This document shows, piece by piece, positions 46,324-54,530 of a stretch of 61,763 nucleotides of DNA. Positions within the stretch are counted from its first letter, which is position 1, and each line of letters opens with the position of its first letter. The stretch spans positions 1 through 61,763 of the forward strand of contig NZ_FUWW01000013.1 in NCBI RefSeq assembly GCF_900167205.1, written 5' to 3'. This stretch comes from Eubacterium coprostanoligenes. Its GTDB lineage: Bacteria > Bacillota > Clostridia > Oscillospirales > Acutalibacteraceae. The translations under genes and the position numbers were made by a program. The notes beneath the pieces were generated by a model. It searched no databases. It saw only the letters and a list, made by a program, of their open reading frames with translations, and was not told the DNA's origin.

Positions 46324-46803
46324 ATGGCTATTTCTATGATTGCCGCAGTTGGCAAAAATCTTGAACTTGGCAAAGACAACGATTTGATTTGGCACTTTAA
46401 AGAAGATATGAAGTTCTTTAAGGAAACAACTATGGGTCATCCTGTAATTATGGGCAGAAAAACCTTTGAATCGTTGCCAAAAGCACTTCCGGGCAGAAAG
46501 AACATTGTTATATCTGCTAATCCTGAATATAAGGCTGACGGGGCAGAGGTGGTCACTTCTGTTGAAGAAGCAATTAAACTTGCCGAAACAGAGAATACAG
46601 ACGCATTTGTTATTGGCGGTGGCAGAATTTATAATGAATTTTTGCCGTATGCCGATAATTTGTATCTCACGGAAATCAATGCAGAATCTCCTGACGCAGA
46701 CACATATTTTCCTGATTTTAACAAAAGTGATTACATCAAGGAAATTATAAACTTCTACGATGTTGACGGCATAGAGTTTTATCATGTTATATACAAAAAA
46801 TAA
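46324..46803 (+). CDS. folA: Dihydrofolate reductase
   Basis: Regenerates tetrahydrofolate from the dihydrofolate released by ThyA, using NADPH. 159 aa, typical. The N-terminal strand is SMIAAVGKNLELGKDNDLIW. The catalytic acidic residue lies in HFKEDMKFFK. MGRKTFESLP and VIGGGRIYNEFLP bind cofactor. TGAGGAG precedes the ATG. It ends before a terminator, so thyA-folA is a two-gene operon. Confidence 0.95.
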   Translation: MAISMIAAVGKNLELGKDNDLIWHFKEDMKFFKETTMGHPVIMGRKTFESLPKALPGRKNIVISANPEYKADGAEVVTSVEEAIKLAETENTDAFVIGGGRIYNEFLPYADNLYLTEINAESPDADTYFPDFNKSDYIKEIINFYDVDGIEFYHVIYKK

Positions 46804-46807
46804 TTTT

Positions 46808-46832
46808 AGCCTCTTTTAAATGGAGGCTTTTT
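46808..46832 (+). terminator. Terminator of thyA-folA
   Basis: AGCCTC (46808-46813) pairs with GAGGCT (46823-46828), followed by TTTT. Confidence 0.8.
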
Positions 46833-46881
46833 GTATTATTGTGTAAAAATGGATAATAATACTTTAAAAATATTTCAATTT

Positions 46882-46944
46882 CCTATTGACAAAGTAGGAA
46901 ATAAGTTATATATTATAGAACGAAAAACCTATAAATTTAATAGG
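46882..46944 (+). promoter_or_regulatory. iscS promoter with two Rrf2-type palindromic operators
   Basis: TTGACA (46886-46891) and TATATT (46909-46914) are 17 bp apart. CCTATTGACAAAGTAGG (46882-46898) overlays the -35. CCTATAAATTTAATAGG (46928-46944) lies just past the transcription start. Both have the form CCTAT-N7-RTAGG, with centres 46 bp apart, consistent with repression by an Rrf2-family protein. Confidence 0.7.
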
Positions 46945-46967
46945 AATAAAAAGGCAGGTTAAAAATT

Positions 46968-48152
46968 ATGACAACTATTTATGTTGATAATGCTGCAACC
47001 ACACAGCTTTCCGACACTGCTTTAGAGGCTATGAAGCCAATGATGCAAGAGATTTACGGCAATCCGTCATCACTTCATCATATTGGTCAAATCGCCAAAG
47101 AGCACCTTGAGGATGCAAGAGCAAGGGTTGCAAAATGTATAAACGCTAATCCAAACGAGATTTATTTTACATCAGGCGGTAGTGAAGCCGATAATCAGGC
47201 TATTATCACAGCTGCATATAACGGTGCAAAAAAAGGTAAGAAGCATATTATTTCTTCAAAGTTTGAACATCACGCTGTTCTTCACACTTTGGACAAGCTC
47301 GCAAAAGAGGGCTTTGAAATTCAACTTTTGGATGTTTACAGCGACGGTATCGTTAAGGTTGAAGATGTAAAAAATGCTATTCGAGATGATACCGCACTTG
47401 TTACAATTATGACTGCTAACAACGAGGTTGGCACAATTCAACCAATCAAAGAAATCGGTGCCGTTTGTAAAGAAAAAGGAGTTTTGTTCCATACTGACGC
47501 TGTTCAGGGCTTCGGTCATATTCCGATTGATGTTGTTGATATGAACATTGATATGCTTTCTATTTCTGCGCACAAGTTCCACGGTCCAAAGGGCGTTGGA
47601 TTGTTGTATTGCAGAAAGGGTATTGTTCTTCAAAATGTAATCAACGGCGGTGCACAAGAAAGAGGCAAGAGAGCCGGCACAGAAAATATGGCATCTATCG
47701 TTGGTATGGCGGCCGCAATGGAAGAAGCAGTTAAAAACCTTGATAAAAATGCAAAATATGTAACCGCTCTTCGTGATAAGATTATTGACGGCTGTGCTGA
47801 CATCGAACGCCACACTTTGAACGGTGACAGATATAACAGACTTCCGGGTACAATCAATTTTTGCTTTGAAGGTATTGAGGGTGAAGGTTTGCTCCTTCTT
47901 CTTGATCAAGACGGCATTTGTGCTTCATCTGGTTCTGCCTGCACAAGCGGTTCACTTGACCCGTCACATGTTCTTTTGTCAATGGGTATTCCTGTTGCAA
48001 CTGCACATGGTTCACTTCGTATTTCTCTTTGTGAATACAACACAGAAGAAGAGGCAGATATTATTATAAATTCAATCCATAAGGTTGTAACATATTTAAG
48101 ATCAATTTCTCCTGTTTGGGAGAAAATTCAAAAAGGAGAGGTAGTAGACTAA
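46968..48152 (+). CDS. iscS: Cysteine desulfurase
   Basis: PLP enzyme that takes sulfur from cysteine as a persulfide for Fe-S cluster assembly and tRNA thiolation. 394 aa. PLP-binding Lys lies in SISAHKFHGPKGVG. Catalytic Cys sits in the loop SSGSACTSGSLDPSHVL. The start MTTIYVDNAATTQL is typical of NifS/IscS. AAAGGCAGG precedes the ATG. The stop overlaps the iscU start, and nadA and mnmA follow, both sulfur or Fe-S dependent. Confidence 0.95.
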   Translation: MTTIYVDNAATTQLSDTALEAMKPMMQEIYGNPSSLHHIGQIAKEHLEDARARVAKCINANPNEIYFTSGGSEADNQAIITAAYNGAKKGKKHIISSKFEHHAVLHTLDKLAKEGFEIQLLDVYSDGIVKVEDVKNAIRDDTALVTIMTANNEVGTIQPIKEIGAVCKEKGVLFHTDAVQGFGHIPIDVVDMNIDMLSISAHKFHGPKGVGLLYCRKGIVLQNVINGGAQERGKRAGTENMASIVGMAAAMEEAVKNLDKNAKYVTALRDKIIDGCADIERHTLNGDRYNRLPGTINFCFEGIEGEGLLLLLDQDGICASSGSACTSGSLDPSHVLLSMGIPVATAHGSLRISLCEYNTEEEADIIINSIHKVVTYLRSISPVWEKIQKGEVVD

Positions 48153-48574
48153 TGGCTTTATATTCAGAAAAAGTAATGGATCATTTTACAAATCCAAGAA
48201 ATGTTGGTAAAATTGAAGATGCTGACGGTGTCGGAGAAGTTGGAAATGCAAAATGCGGAGATATTATGAAAATATATCTCAAAATAGATGAAAATCACAT
48301 TATCACTGATGTTAAGTTCAACACTTTTGGTTGTGCATCTGCTATTGCATCAAGTTCTATGGCAACATGTCTCATCAAAGGCAAGCCTGTCAGCGAAGCA
48401 GTTGAGCTTTCAAACAAAGCAGTTGTTGAAGCATTGGATGGTTTGCCACCGGTAAAAATCCACTGTTCTGTTCTTGCCGAAGAAGCAATCAAGGCTGCTG
48501 TTAAGGATTATTATGATAAAAATGGTATCGAATATGATCCTGAAACATTTAAGGAAAAGGAAGCTCACGAATAA
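48152..48574 (+). CDS. iscU: Fe-S cluster scaffold IscU/NifU
   Basis: Scaffold on which IscS-derived sulfur and iron are built into clusters. 140 aa. The three ligand Cys are visible in NAKCGDIM, FGCASAIASSS and HCSVLAEEAI; the Asp after the first Cys is the conserved release residue. ATG 48152 overlaps the iscS stop (TAATG) and follows AGGAGAGG. The gene lies 30 bp before nadA. Confidence 0.95.
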   Translation: MALYSEKVMDHFTNPRNVGKIEDADGVGEVGNAKCGDIMKIYLKIDENHIITDVKFNTFGCASAIASSSMATCLIKGKPVSEAVELSNKAVVEALDGLPPVKIHCSVLAEEAIKAAVKDYYDKNGIEYDPETFKEKEAHE

Positions 48575-48604
48575 AACATTTATTGTGATGCTTGGGAGTA
48601 GGTT

Positions 48605-49519
48605 ATGGCTTTAAAAGACATACAAGAAGAAATTATTAGATTAAAAAAAGAAAACGATATTTGCCTTTTAGCGCATTGCTATCAATCACCTGATATTCTT
48701 GAAGTTGCTGATTTTGTCGGCGACAGCTTTGCTTTGTCGCTATCTGCATCAAAGGTTACAAACAAAACCGTGATTATGTGCGGTGTTAGATTTATGGCTG
48801 AAACCGTAAAAATTCTTTCACCTGACAAAAAGGTTATCCTTGCAAATGCTGACGCAGGCTGTCCTATGGCTGAAATGATGGATAAAGAACTTATCGAACA
48901 GGTTAAAGAGCAATATCCTGATTATACGGTTGTAGCTTATGTTAACACAACAAGTGAACTTAAAACCGTTTGTGATGTTTGCGTAACTTCGTCTTCTGCT
49001 CTTAAAATTTGCAGAAGTCTTGATTCAGACAAAATATTGTTTATTCCGGATAAAAACCTTGGTTCATATATAGCAGAGCAAATTCCTGAAAAAGAGTTTA
49101 AACTTCTTTCCGGGGGTTGTCCTACTCACGCAAGAATAGGCATGGCAGAGGTTAAAAAGGCAAAAGAAGCTCATCCTGACGCATTGTTCCTTGTTCATCC
49201 CGAATGTGTGCCGGAAGTTGTTGCTCAAGCAGATTATGTCGGTTCAACAACAGGCATTATGGACTTTGCAAAAAAAAGTGATGCAAAAGAGTTTATTATC
49301 GGAACAGAAAACAGCATTGTTTCTCATTTACAGCTTGCGTGCCCTGACAAGAAGTTTTATCCGCTTTCAAAGGACCTTGTGTGCCATAATATGAAATTAA
49401 CCACAATCGTTGATGTATTGAATTGTGTCAAAGGTATTGGCGGAGAAGAAATAGAACTTGACGAAGATGTAAGGCTCGGTGCAAAACGCTGTATTGACAA
49501 AATGATTGAGTTAGGCTGA
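48605..49519 (+). CDS. nadA: Quinolinate synthase
   Basis: [4Fe-4S] enzyme that condenses iminoaspartate and dihydroxyacetone phosphate to quinolinate for NAD synthesis. 304 aa. Cluster ligands are recognisable in MCGVRFMAET, HPECVPEV and CVKGIGGEEIEL near the C-terminus. LLAHCYQSPDI and ADAGCPMAEM are substrate segments. GGGAGTAGG precedes the ATG. nadB and nadC are absent from the window. Co-location with iscSU fits its cluster requirement. Confidence 0.94.
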   Translation: MALKDIQEEIIRLKKENDICLLAHCYQSPDILEVADFVGDSFALSLSASKVTNKTVIMCGVRFMAETVKILSPDKKVILANADAGCPMAEMMDKELIEQVKEQYPDYTVVAYVNTTSELKTVCDVCVTSSSALKICRSLDSDKILFIPDKNLGSYIAEQIPEKEFKLLSGGCPTHARIGMAEVKKAKEAHPDALFLVHPECVPEVVAQADYVGSTTGIMDFAKKSDAKEFIIGTENSIVSHLQLACPDKKFYPLSKDLVCHNMKLTTIVDVLNCVKGIGGEEIELDEDVRLGAKRCIDKMIELG

Positions 49520-49525
49520 TTTAAT

Positions 49526-50584
49526 ATGAAAAAAGCGATTGTTGCTATGAGTGGCGGTGTCGATTCAAGCGTTGCTGCACTTTTTATGAAAGAGCAGGGA
49601 TACGAGTGCATCGGTGCTACCATGAAACTTTACGACAACGAGGATATTGGCGTCGATAGGGAAAAGACATGCTGTTCTCTTGATGATATAGAAGACGCAA
49701 GGTCTGTTGCTTATAAACTCGGTATGCCTTATTATGTCTTTAATTTTAAAGATGAATTCGAAAAAAAAGTTATTGACAAATTCATTTCAACCTATGAAGC
49801 AGGCGGAACGCCAAATCCTTGCATTGATTGCAATAGGTATCTTAAGTTTGAAAAATTAATGAAGCGTATGGAAGAATTGCAATACGACTGTGTTGTAACA
49901 GGTCATTACGCTGATATTGAATATGTAAACGGCAGATATATGCTCAAAAAAGGCAAAGATTTGTCAAAAGATCAAAGTTATGTTTTGTATTCTTTGAGCC
50001 AGTATCAGCTTGAGCATACTGTTTTTCCTTTGGGCAAATATTCAAAAGAAAAAATCCGAGAAGTTGCAGAGAAAAACGGTTTTATCAATGCAAAAAAGCG
50101 AGACAGCCAAGATATTTGCTTTGTACCTGACGGGGATTATTCAAAATTCATTGAGCAATACAAGGGCAAAACATATCCATGCGGTGATTTTGTTGACAAG
50201 CAGGGAAATGTTCTCGGCAAGCACAACGGTCTCATTCGTTATACAATCGGTCAACGAAAAGGGCTGAATATTGCTCTTGGTCATCCGGTTTATGTTATCA
50301 GCAAAGATATTGAAAGTAATACCGTTGTTTTAGGCTCAAATGAAGATTTAAACAAAAAAAGCCTTACTGCAAGAGATTTTAATTGGATTGCTCAAAAGCC
50401 TGATGATAAAATATCTTGCTTTGCAAAAACTCGATATAATATGCGTGAAGTTCCATGTGTTGCATATTGTGACGGCGATAGGGTTGTTGTTGAATTTAAT
50501 GAACCTGTCAGAGCAATTACTCCGGGACAAGCAGTTGTTTTATATGACGGCGATTATGTTCTTGGTGGCGGAACAATAGAATAA
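49526..50584 (+). CDS. mnmA: tRNA-specific 2-thiouridylase
   Basis: Uses IscS-derived sulfur to make 2-thiouridine at U34 of tRNA-Lys, -Glu and -Gln. 352 aa. The ATP pyrophosphatase loop is AMSGGVDSSVAAL. Catalytic Cys pair: PNPCIDCNRYLKF and SQDICFVPDGDY. The C-terminal beta-barrel contains RYTIGQRKGLNIALG. It is the last gene of iscS-iscU-nadA-mnmA, 6 bp after nadA. Two of its expected substrates, tRNA-Gln(TTG) and tRNA-Lys(TTT), lie 9 kb upstream. Confidence 0.96.
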   Translation: MKKAIVAMSGGVDSSVAALFMKEQGYECIGATMKLYDNEDIGVDREKTCCSLDDIEDARSVAYKLGMPYYVFNFKDEFEKKVIDKFISTYEAGGTPNPCIDCNRYLKFEKLMKRMEELQYDCVVTGHYADIEYVNGRYMLKKGKDLSKDQSYVLYSLSQYQLEHTVFPLGKYSKEKIREVAEKNGFINAKKRDSQDICFVPDGDYSKFIEQYKGKTYPCGDFVDKQGNVLGKHNGLIRYTIGQRKGLNIALGHPVYVISKDIESNTVVLGSNEDLNKKSLTARDFNWIAQKPDDKISCFAKTRYNMREVPCVAYCDGDRVVVEFNEPVRAITPGQAVVLYDGDYVLGGGTIE

Positions 50585-50629
50585 TTTTGAGAATTAACGA
50601 AAATTTAATTAATTATTCATTTTGTTATA

Positions 50630-50657
50630 TTGAAATTCACAAAAAAATATGTATAAT
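50630..50657 (+). promoter_or_regulatory. Promoter of the intergenic RNA
   Basis: TTGAAA (50630-50635) and TATAAT (50652-50657) are 16 bp apart, with no open reading frame behind it until 50960. Confidence 0.65.
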
Positions 50658-50663
50658 ATAATC

Positions 50664-50811
50664 ATAAAGTGAATATTTATGAGGGTGGAAGACATATAAT
50701 GGTTTCTCCAACCACACGGCATTGACTGTTTCGGAGTCGGTAAAATGTTTCTCTTTTCATTGTTTCTCCTCTAACCGATGTCTTTAAAAAGGCTCCAATC
50801 CACCTCTTTTT
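50664..50811 (+). ncRNA. Putative structured small RNA, possibly 6S RNA
   Basis: About 148 nt with its own promoter and no coding potential. The closing stem pairs GAGGGTGGA (50681-50689) with TCCACCTC (50799-50806), with one bulged G. It continues with AAGACAT (50689-50695) pairing ATGTCTT (50778-50784) across an asymmetric loop. GGTT/AACC may extend it. A terminal hairpin ATTGACT/AGTCGGT (50721-50741) caps the rod. The 3' arm runs into TTTTT, so the RNA ends as an intrinsic terminator. A long rod with a central bubble near iscS-mnmA recalls 6S RNA, but I cannot match its sequence from memory. Confidence 0.6.
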
Positions 50812-50827
50812 GTAGTATTTTTGTTAT

Positions 50828-50863
50828 AAACATCCAATTTTTTATATTGGATGTTTATTTTTG
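50828..50863 (+). terminator. Second terminator downstream of the small RNA
   Basis: AAACATCCAAT (50828-50838) pairs perfectly with ATTGGATGTTT (50846-50856), followed by ATTTTTG. It insulates the lipoprotein operon. Confidence 0.85.
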
Positions 50864-50959
50864 TAACAAAAATGTTATTTTTTCTTAATTTGCTATTTAT
50901 TTTATTTAAATAATCTGTTATAATTTATTTAATTATTGTATCTGCAAGGGGGATTGAAT

Positions 50960-52264
50960 GTGAAATACATAAAAGTACTTATGTGCATTGTATTGATTGT
51001 TGCGTTGTTCTCCGGTTGCAGTTTTAGGCTTGCTTCATCTGTAAATGATTTAATTTCGGCAGTTGCACCGTTTGGGGATAATGCCGATGTTAAAAGTGCA
51101 CTTGACAGTTTTATGTCAAACGGTTATTCATTAAAGAACCCTTCGTCAGGCGAATACATCACATCATATAACTTTTATGATTTAGACGGTGACGAAAAAG
51201 AAGAAGCTGTTGCTTTCTATGAGCCAAACGATAATCTTGGCACTATCCGAATGGCTATTATCAAGGAATATTCAGGTAAGTGGGAAGTTGTTTCCGATAT
51301 AAAGGGTTATGGAGATGATGCATATCGTCTTGACTTTGCAGATGTTAACAACGACGGCAAAGATGAAATCATTGTTTGCTGGAACAATATTTCAAATTCA
51401 AACAGTCATTTATTTGTTGTATACGACCTTAAATTTGATGACAAAAAGTTTGAGGTTAAACAAATCAACAAAGACGAAATTTATCTCAACAACTATGTTA
51501 TCGTTGATTTTAAACAAACAGGTAATAATGAAATATTGATGTTTGAAATCAATTCGGGAACAAAGACAAGTGCAAAGGCAGAACTTTATTCTTTGAATGA
51601 CAACAACCTGAAATTAAAAGGTGAGACAAAACTTGATTCTCGAGTTATTTCTTATAGAAATATCAATGTTGAAAAAGCCGAGGGTGATATAAGAGTATAT
51701 GCCGATGCAATCGGTTCAAACGGTAACAGTATAAGAACAGAAGTCATCTATTGGTCAAATATGTACGACTCAATTGTCTCTCCGTTTTATAGTTATTCAA
51801 CAGGCAGAACATCAGGAACATCAAGAGGATGCCTTGTAAATTCTTGTGATATAAACGAGGATGAAAGAATTGAAATCCCAACAGATATTGCAATTAAGGG
51901 CTTGCCGAAAAATATCAAACCGCTGAATTGGAAAATTTATAATAAAACAATTCTTGTTCACACAAACTATTCGTTGTATGTCAAAGATGATAATTACAAT
52001 GTTATTATTCCGGACAAATATTTTAAAAACATATCTGCAACATATAACAAAAAGACTCGTGAAATGACCGTTATCAACAAAAAAACAAAATCTTCTGTGT
52101 TTTCAATTATGCCGGTTTTAAAAGCGGTATATGATGAAAATGCTTATCAAGGATACAGCATAATTCTTGACAAATCAGGATATTATTATCTTGCAAAAAC
52201 ATCAAATGATAAAGAAATTGATATTTCAATTGACGAATTGAAGCAATACATCAAAATTTGTTAG
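50960..52264 (+). CDS. Lipoprotein with FG-GAP-like repeats
   Basis: A 434-aa exported lipoprotein. The signal sequence ends in the lipobox LFSGC (Cys20). Residues about 65-180 contain Asp-rich calcium-loop repeats (DLDGDEKEEAV and DVNNDGKDEIIV), as in FG-GAP/VCBS propellers. The remainder is beta-rich. GTG 50960 is the start, 7 nt after AAGGGGG; a TTG at 50936 is in frame but unsupported. It lies 28 bp before a response-regulator/kinase pair and may act with the sensor at the membrane, an inference. Confidence 0.8.
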   Translation: MKYIKVLMCIVLIVALFSGCSFRLASSVNDLISAVAPFGDNADVKSALDSFMSNGYSLKNPSSGEYITSYNFYDLDGDEKEEAVAFYEPNDNLGTIRMAIIKEYSGKWEVVSDIKGYGDDAYRLDFADVNNDGKDEIIVCWNNISNSNSHLFVVYDLKFDDKKFEVKQINKDEIYLNNYVIVDFKQTGNNEILMFEINSGTKTSAKAELYSLNDNNLKLKGETKLDSRVISYRNINVEKAEGDIRVYADAIGSNGNSIRTEVIYWSNMYDSIVSPFYSYSTGRTSGTSRGCLVNSCDINEDERIEIPTDIAIKGLPKNIKPLNWKIYNKTILVHTNYSLYVKDDNYNVIIPDKYFKNISATYNKKTREMTVINKKTKSSVFSIMPVLKAVYDENAYQGYSIILDKSGYYYLAKTSNDKEIDISIDELKQYIKIC

Positions 52265-52292
52265 CATACTGTAAGAAAGGTACGGTGTAAAT

Positions 52293-53006
52293 ATGAAAAA
52301 AGTACTTGTAGCTGAAGACGAAGAATCCATCAGAGAATTTATTGTAATTAACCTTTCTCGTTCAGGCTATACTGTTGAACAAGCCGAAAACGGACTTGTT
52401 GCACTTCAAAAATTCAAGCAGGATGAAGAAGGCTTTGATGTGGCTATTCTTGATATTATGATGCCGGAACTTGACGGACTTGCTGTATGCAAAGAACTCC
52501 GCAAACTTTCATCAGATCTCGGAATCATAATGCTCAGCGCAAAAACACAGGAAATGGATAAGGTTACCGGACTTTTATTCGGTGCGGATGACTACGTTAC
52601 AAAGCCGTTTTCACCAAGTGAACTTATGGCTCGTGTTGATGCAGTTTATCGCCGAGTTGAAATGACAAGAGGCTTCAAAAAGGGTGATTCAAGCTCTGAC
52701 AGTATAATTCTTGATGAATTTGAACTTAATCTTCGTAACAGAACTCTTTTGAAGTCGGGCAATATGATTGAACTCACCCAGGTTGAATTCCAAATTATTG
52801 AGTATTTCTTCCGCAATCCAAATGCAGCTTTGTCAAGAAATGATATTTTAAAGCAAGTTTGGGGAGCAAATTATTTTGGCGATGAAAAGATTGTTGATGT
52901 AAACATTCGCAGACTTCGTATGAAAATTGAGGATAATCCTTCAAGTCCGACACGACTTGTCACCATTTGGGGTCTTGGCTACAAGTGGATAACAAGCGAA
53001 CAATAA
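52293..53006 (+). CDS. PhoB/OmpR-family response regulator
   Basis: A 237-aa regulator. The receiver has acidic EDEE near 8-11, phospho-acceptor Asp54 in ILDIMMPELDG and Lys104 in DYVTKPF. The winged-helix C-terminal domain ends TIWGLGYKW. AAGGTACGG precedes the ATG. The cognate kinase gene starts 25 bp downstream. Target genes are unknown. Confidence 0.93.
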   Translation: MKKVLVAEDEESIREFIVINLSRSGYTVEQAENGLVALQKFKQDEEGFDVAILDIMMPELDGLAVCKELRKLSSDLGIIMLSAKTQEMDKVTGLLFGADDYVTKPFSPSELMARVDAVYRRVEMTRGFKKGDSSSDSIILDEFELNLRNRTLLKSGNMIELTQVEFQIIEYFFRNPNAALSRNDILKQVWGANYFGDEKIVDVNIRRLRMKIEDNPSSPTRLVTIWGLGYKWITSEQ

Positions 53007-53031
53007 ACAGAAAGTAGAGATTTATAAACAA

Positions 53032-54510
53032 ATGAGCAATGATTTTAATGCTGATTACATTACAAAAATTAAAAGCAAAAAAATCGAAGGCATTACACGC
53101 AGATGGTTGATATTGATTATCGGTCTTGTTGTTTTGCTTTTTACCATTGCTTTCATTGTTTGCACTTCTCTTATAAAGGTATATTATTACAGTTCGGTTG
53201 AAAGTATAGTTAATTCCGCCGCTTCGGATTCTGCCGTTAATTATTTTGAAAATAATATAAACAACGGTGAATCGCTTGAATCTTCAGCCGCACTTTATAT
53301 TGACACTTATTCAAACAAAGATTCAACTACTGTTTGGATTGTTGACAATGAAGGGAATGTAATTATTTCATCAAACGGCTTTGCGGTTGAGAAGCAGAAA
53401 ATGTCCGATTATCAATCTGCAATGGAAAATGAAGATGGAAAAGCTAAATTTGTCGGCAAACTAACAAACGGTCAAAAAGTTATGGCTGTTTGCAGGGTTA
53501 TTAAAAGCTCTGACAACACAAAGGTTGGCGCAATTCGTGTTATGACCGCTGTTGACAATGTTGACCGTCAAATTACAAGTATTTCCGTGCTAATAGCATT
53601 TATTTTCTTGATTATTTTGGCTATAATCATTCTTTCAAATTTGTATTTTATCAGAACAATTATCACTCCGCTTAAAGAAGTTAATCAGGCAACTAAAAAA
53701 ATTGCCGAGGGAAATCTTGATGTCAGAATTGAGAAAAAATACAATGATGAAATCGGTGACCTTGCAGACAGCATTAATACAATGGCTTCTGAAATTGAAA
53801 CAGCCGATAAAATGAAAAATGACTTTATTTCTACTATTTCTCACGAATTGAGAACTCCTTTGACCTCAATTAAAGGCTGGGGAGAAACGCTTACTCTCGG
53901 CAACCAAGACAATGTTGATGAGCTTACCAAAAAAGGCTTGCAAGTTATCGTTAAAGAGGCAGGCAGACTTGAAGGCTTTGTTGAGGAACTTCTTGATTTC
54001 TCAAGACTTCAAAGCGGTAGAATGACGCTTCGACTTGCAAATGTAGATATTCTTGCCGAACTTGAAGAAACGCTGTTTACATTCATTGAGCGTGCTGTAC
54101 GAGAGGGTTATGAGGTTAAATACAGTATTCCTGAAGTACCTTGTATTGCAAATGCCGATGCAAACAGGCTCAAGCAAGTGTTTATGAATATTCTTGATAA
54201 TGCACTCAAATATTCTCGTCCCGGAAGCAAAATTCTTGTTAAGGCAGAATTTGAAAAAAGAGATGGCAAGGATTTTGTAAAAATTGCTATTGCCGACCAA
54301 GGTTGCGGTATTTCCGCAGAGGACTTGCCTCATGTTAAGGAAAAGTTCTACAAGGCAAATGTCAGCGTTAAAGGCTCGGGAATCGGTCTTGCGGTTACAA
54401 CCGAAATCGTAAATTTACATAATGGATTTTTAGATATTGACAGTGTTGAAAATAAGGGAACTTTGGTTACTATTCATCTTCCGTTATTAGAAGCACCAAG
54501 TCAAAATTAA
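53032..54510 (+). CDS. Sensor histidine kinase with HAMP domain
   Basis: A 492-aa kinase. TM1 is about 24-48, an extracytoplasmic sensor domain covers about 49-185 and TM2 about 187-210. A HAMP linker (IITPLKEVNQATKKIAEGN) follows. HisKA has His271 in SHELRTPLTS. The HATPase has an N-box NILDNALKYS, DQGCGIS and GSGIGLAV. A Walk/PhoR-like layout. It works with the preceding regulator. Confidence 0.93.
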   Translation: MSNDFNADYITKIKSKKIEGITRRWLILIIGLVVLLFTIAFIVCTSLIKVYYYSSVESIVNSAASDSAVNYFENNINNGESLESSAALYIDTYSNKDSTTVWIVDNEGNVIISSNGFAVEKQKMSDYQSAMENEDGKAKFVGKLTNGQKVMAVCRVIKSSDNTKVGAIRVMTAVDNVDRQITSISVLIAFIFLIILAIIILSNLYFIRTIITPLKEVNQATKKIAEGNLDVRIEKKYNDEIGDLADSINTMASEIETADKMKNDFISTISHELRTPLTSIKGWGETLTLGNQDNVDELTKKGLQVIVKEAGRLEGFVEELLDFSRLQSGRMTLRLANVDILAELEETLFTFIERAVREGYEVKYSIPEVPCIANADANRLKQVFMNILDNALKYSRPGSKILVKAEFEKRDGKDFVKIAIADQGCGISAEDLPHVKEKFYKANVSVKGSGIGLAVTTEIVNLHNGFLDIDSVENKGTLVTIHLPLLEAPSQN

Positions 54511-54530
54511 TTTGAAAGGCTATCGTTTTA

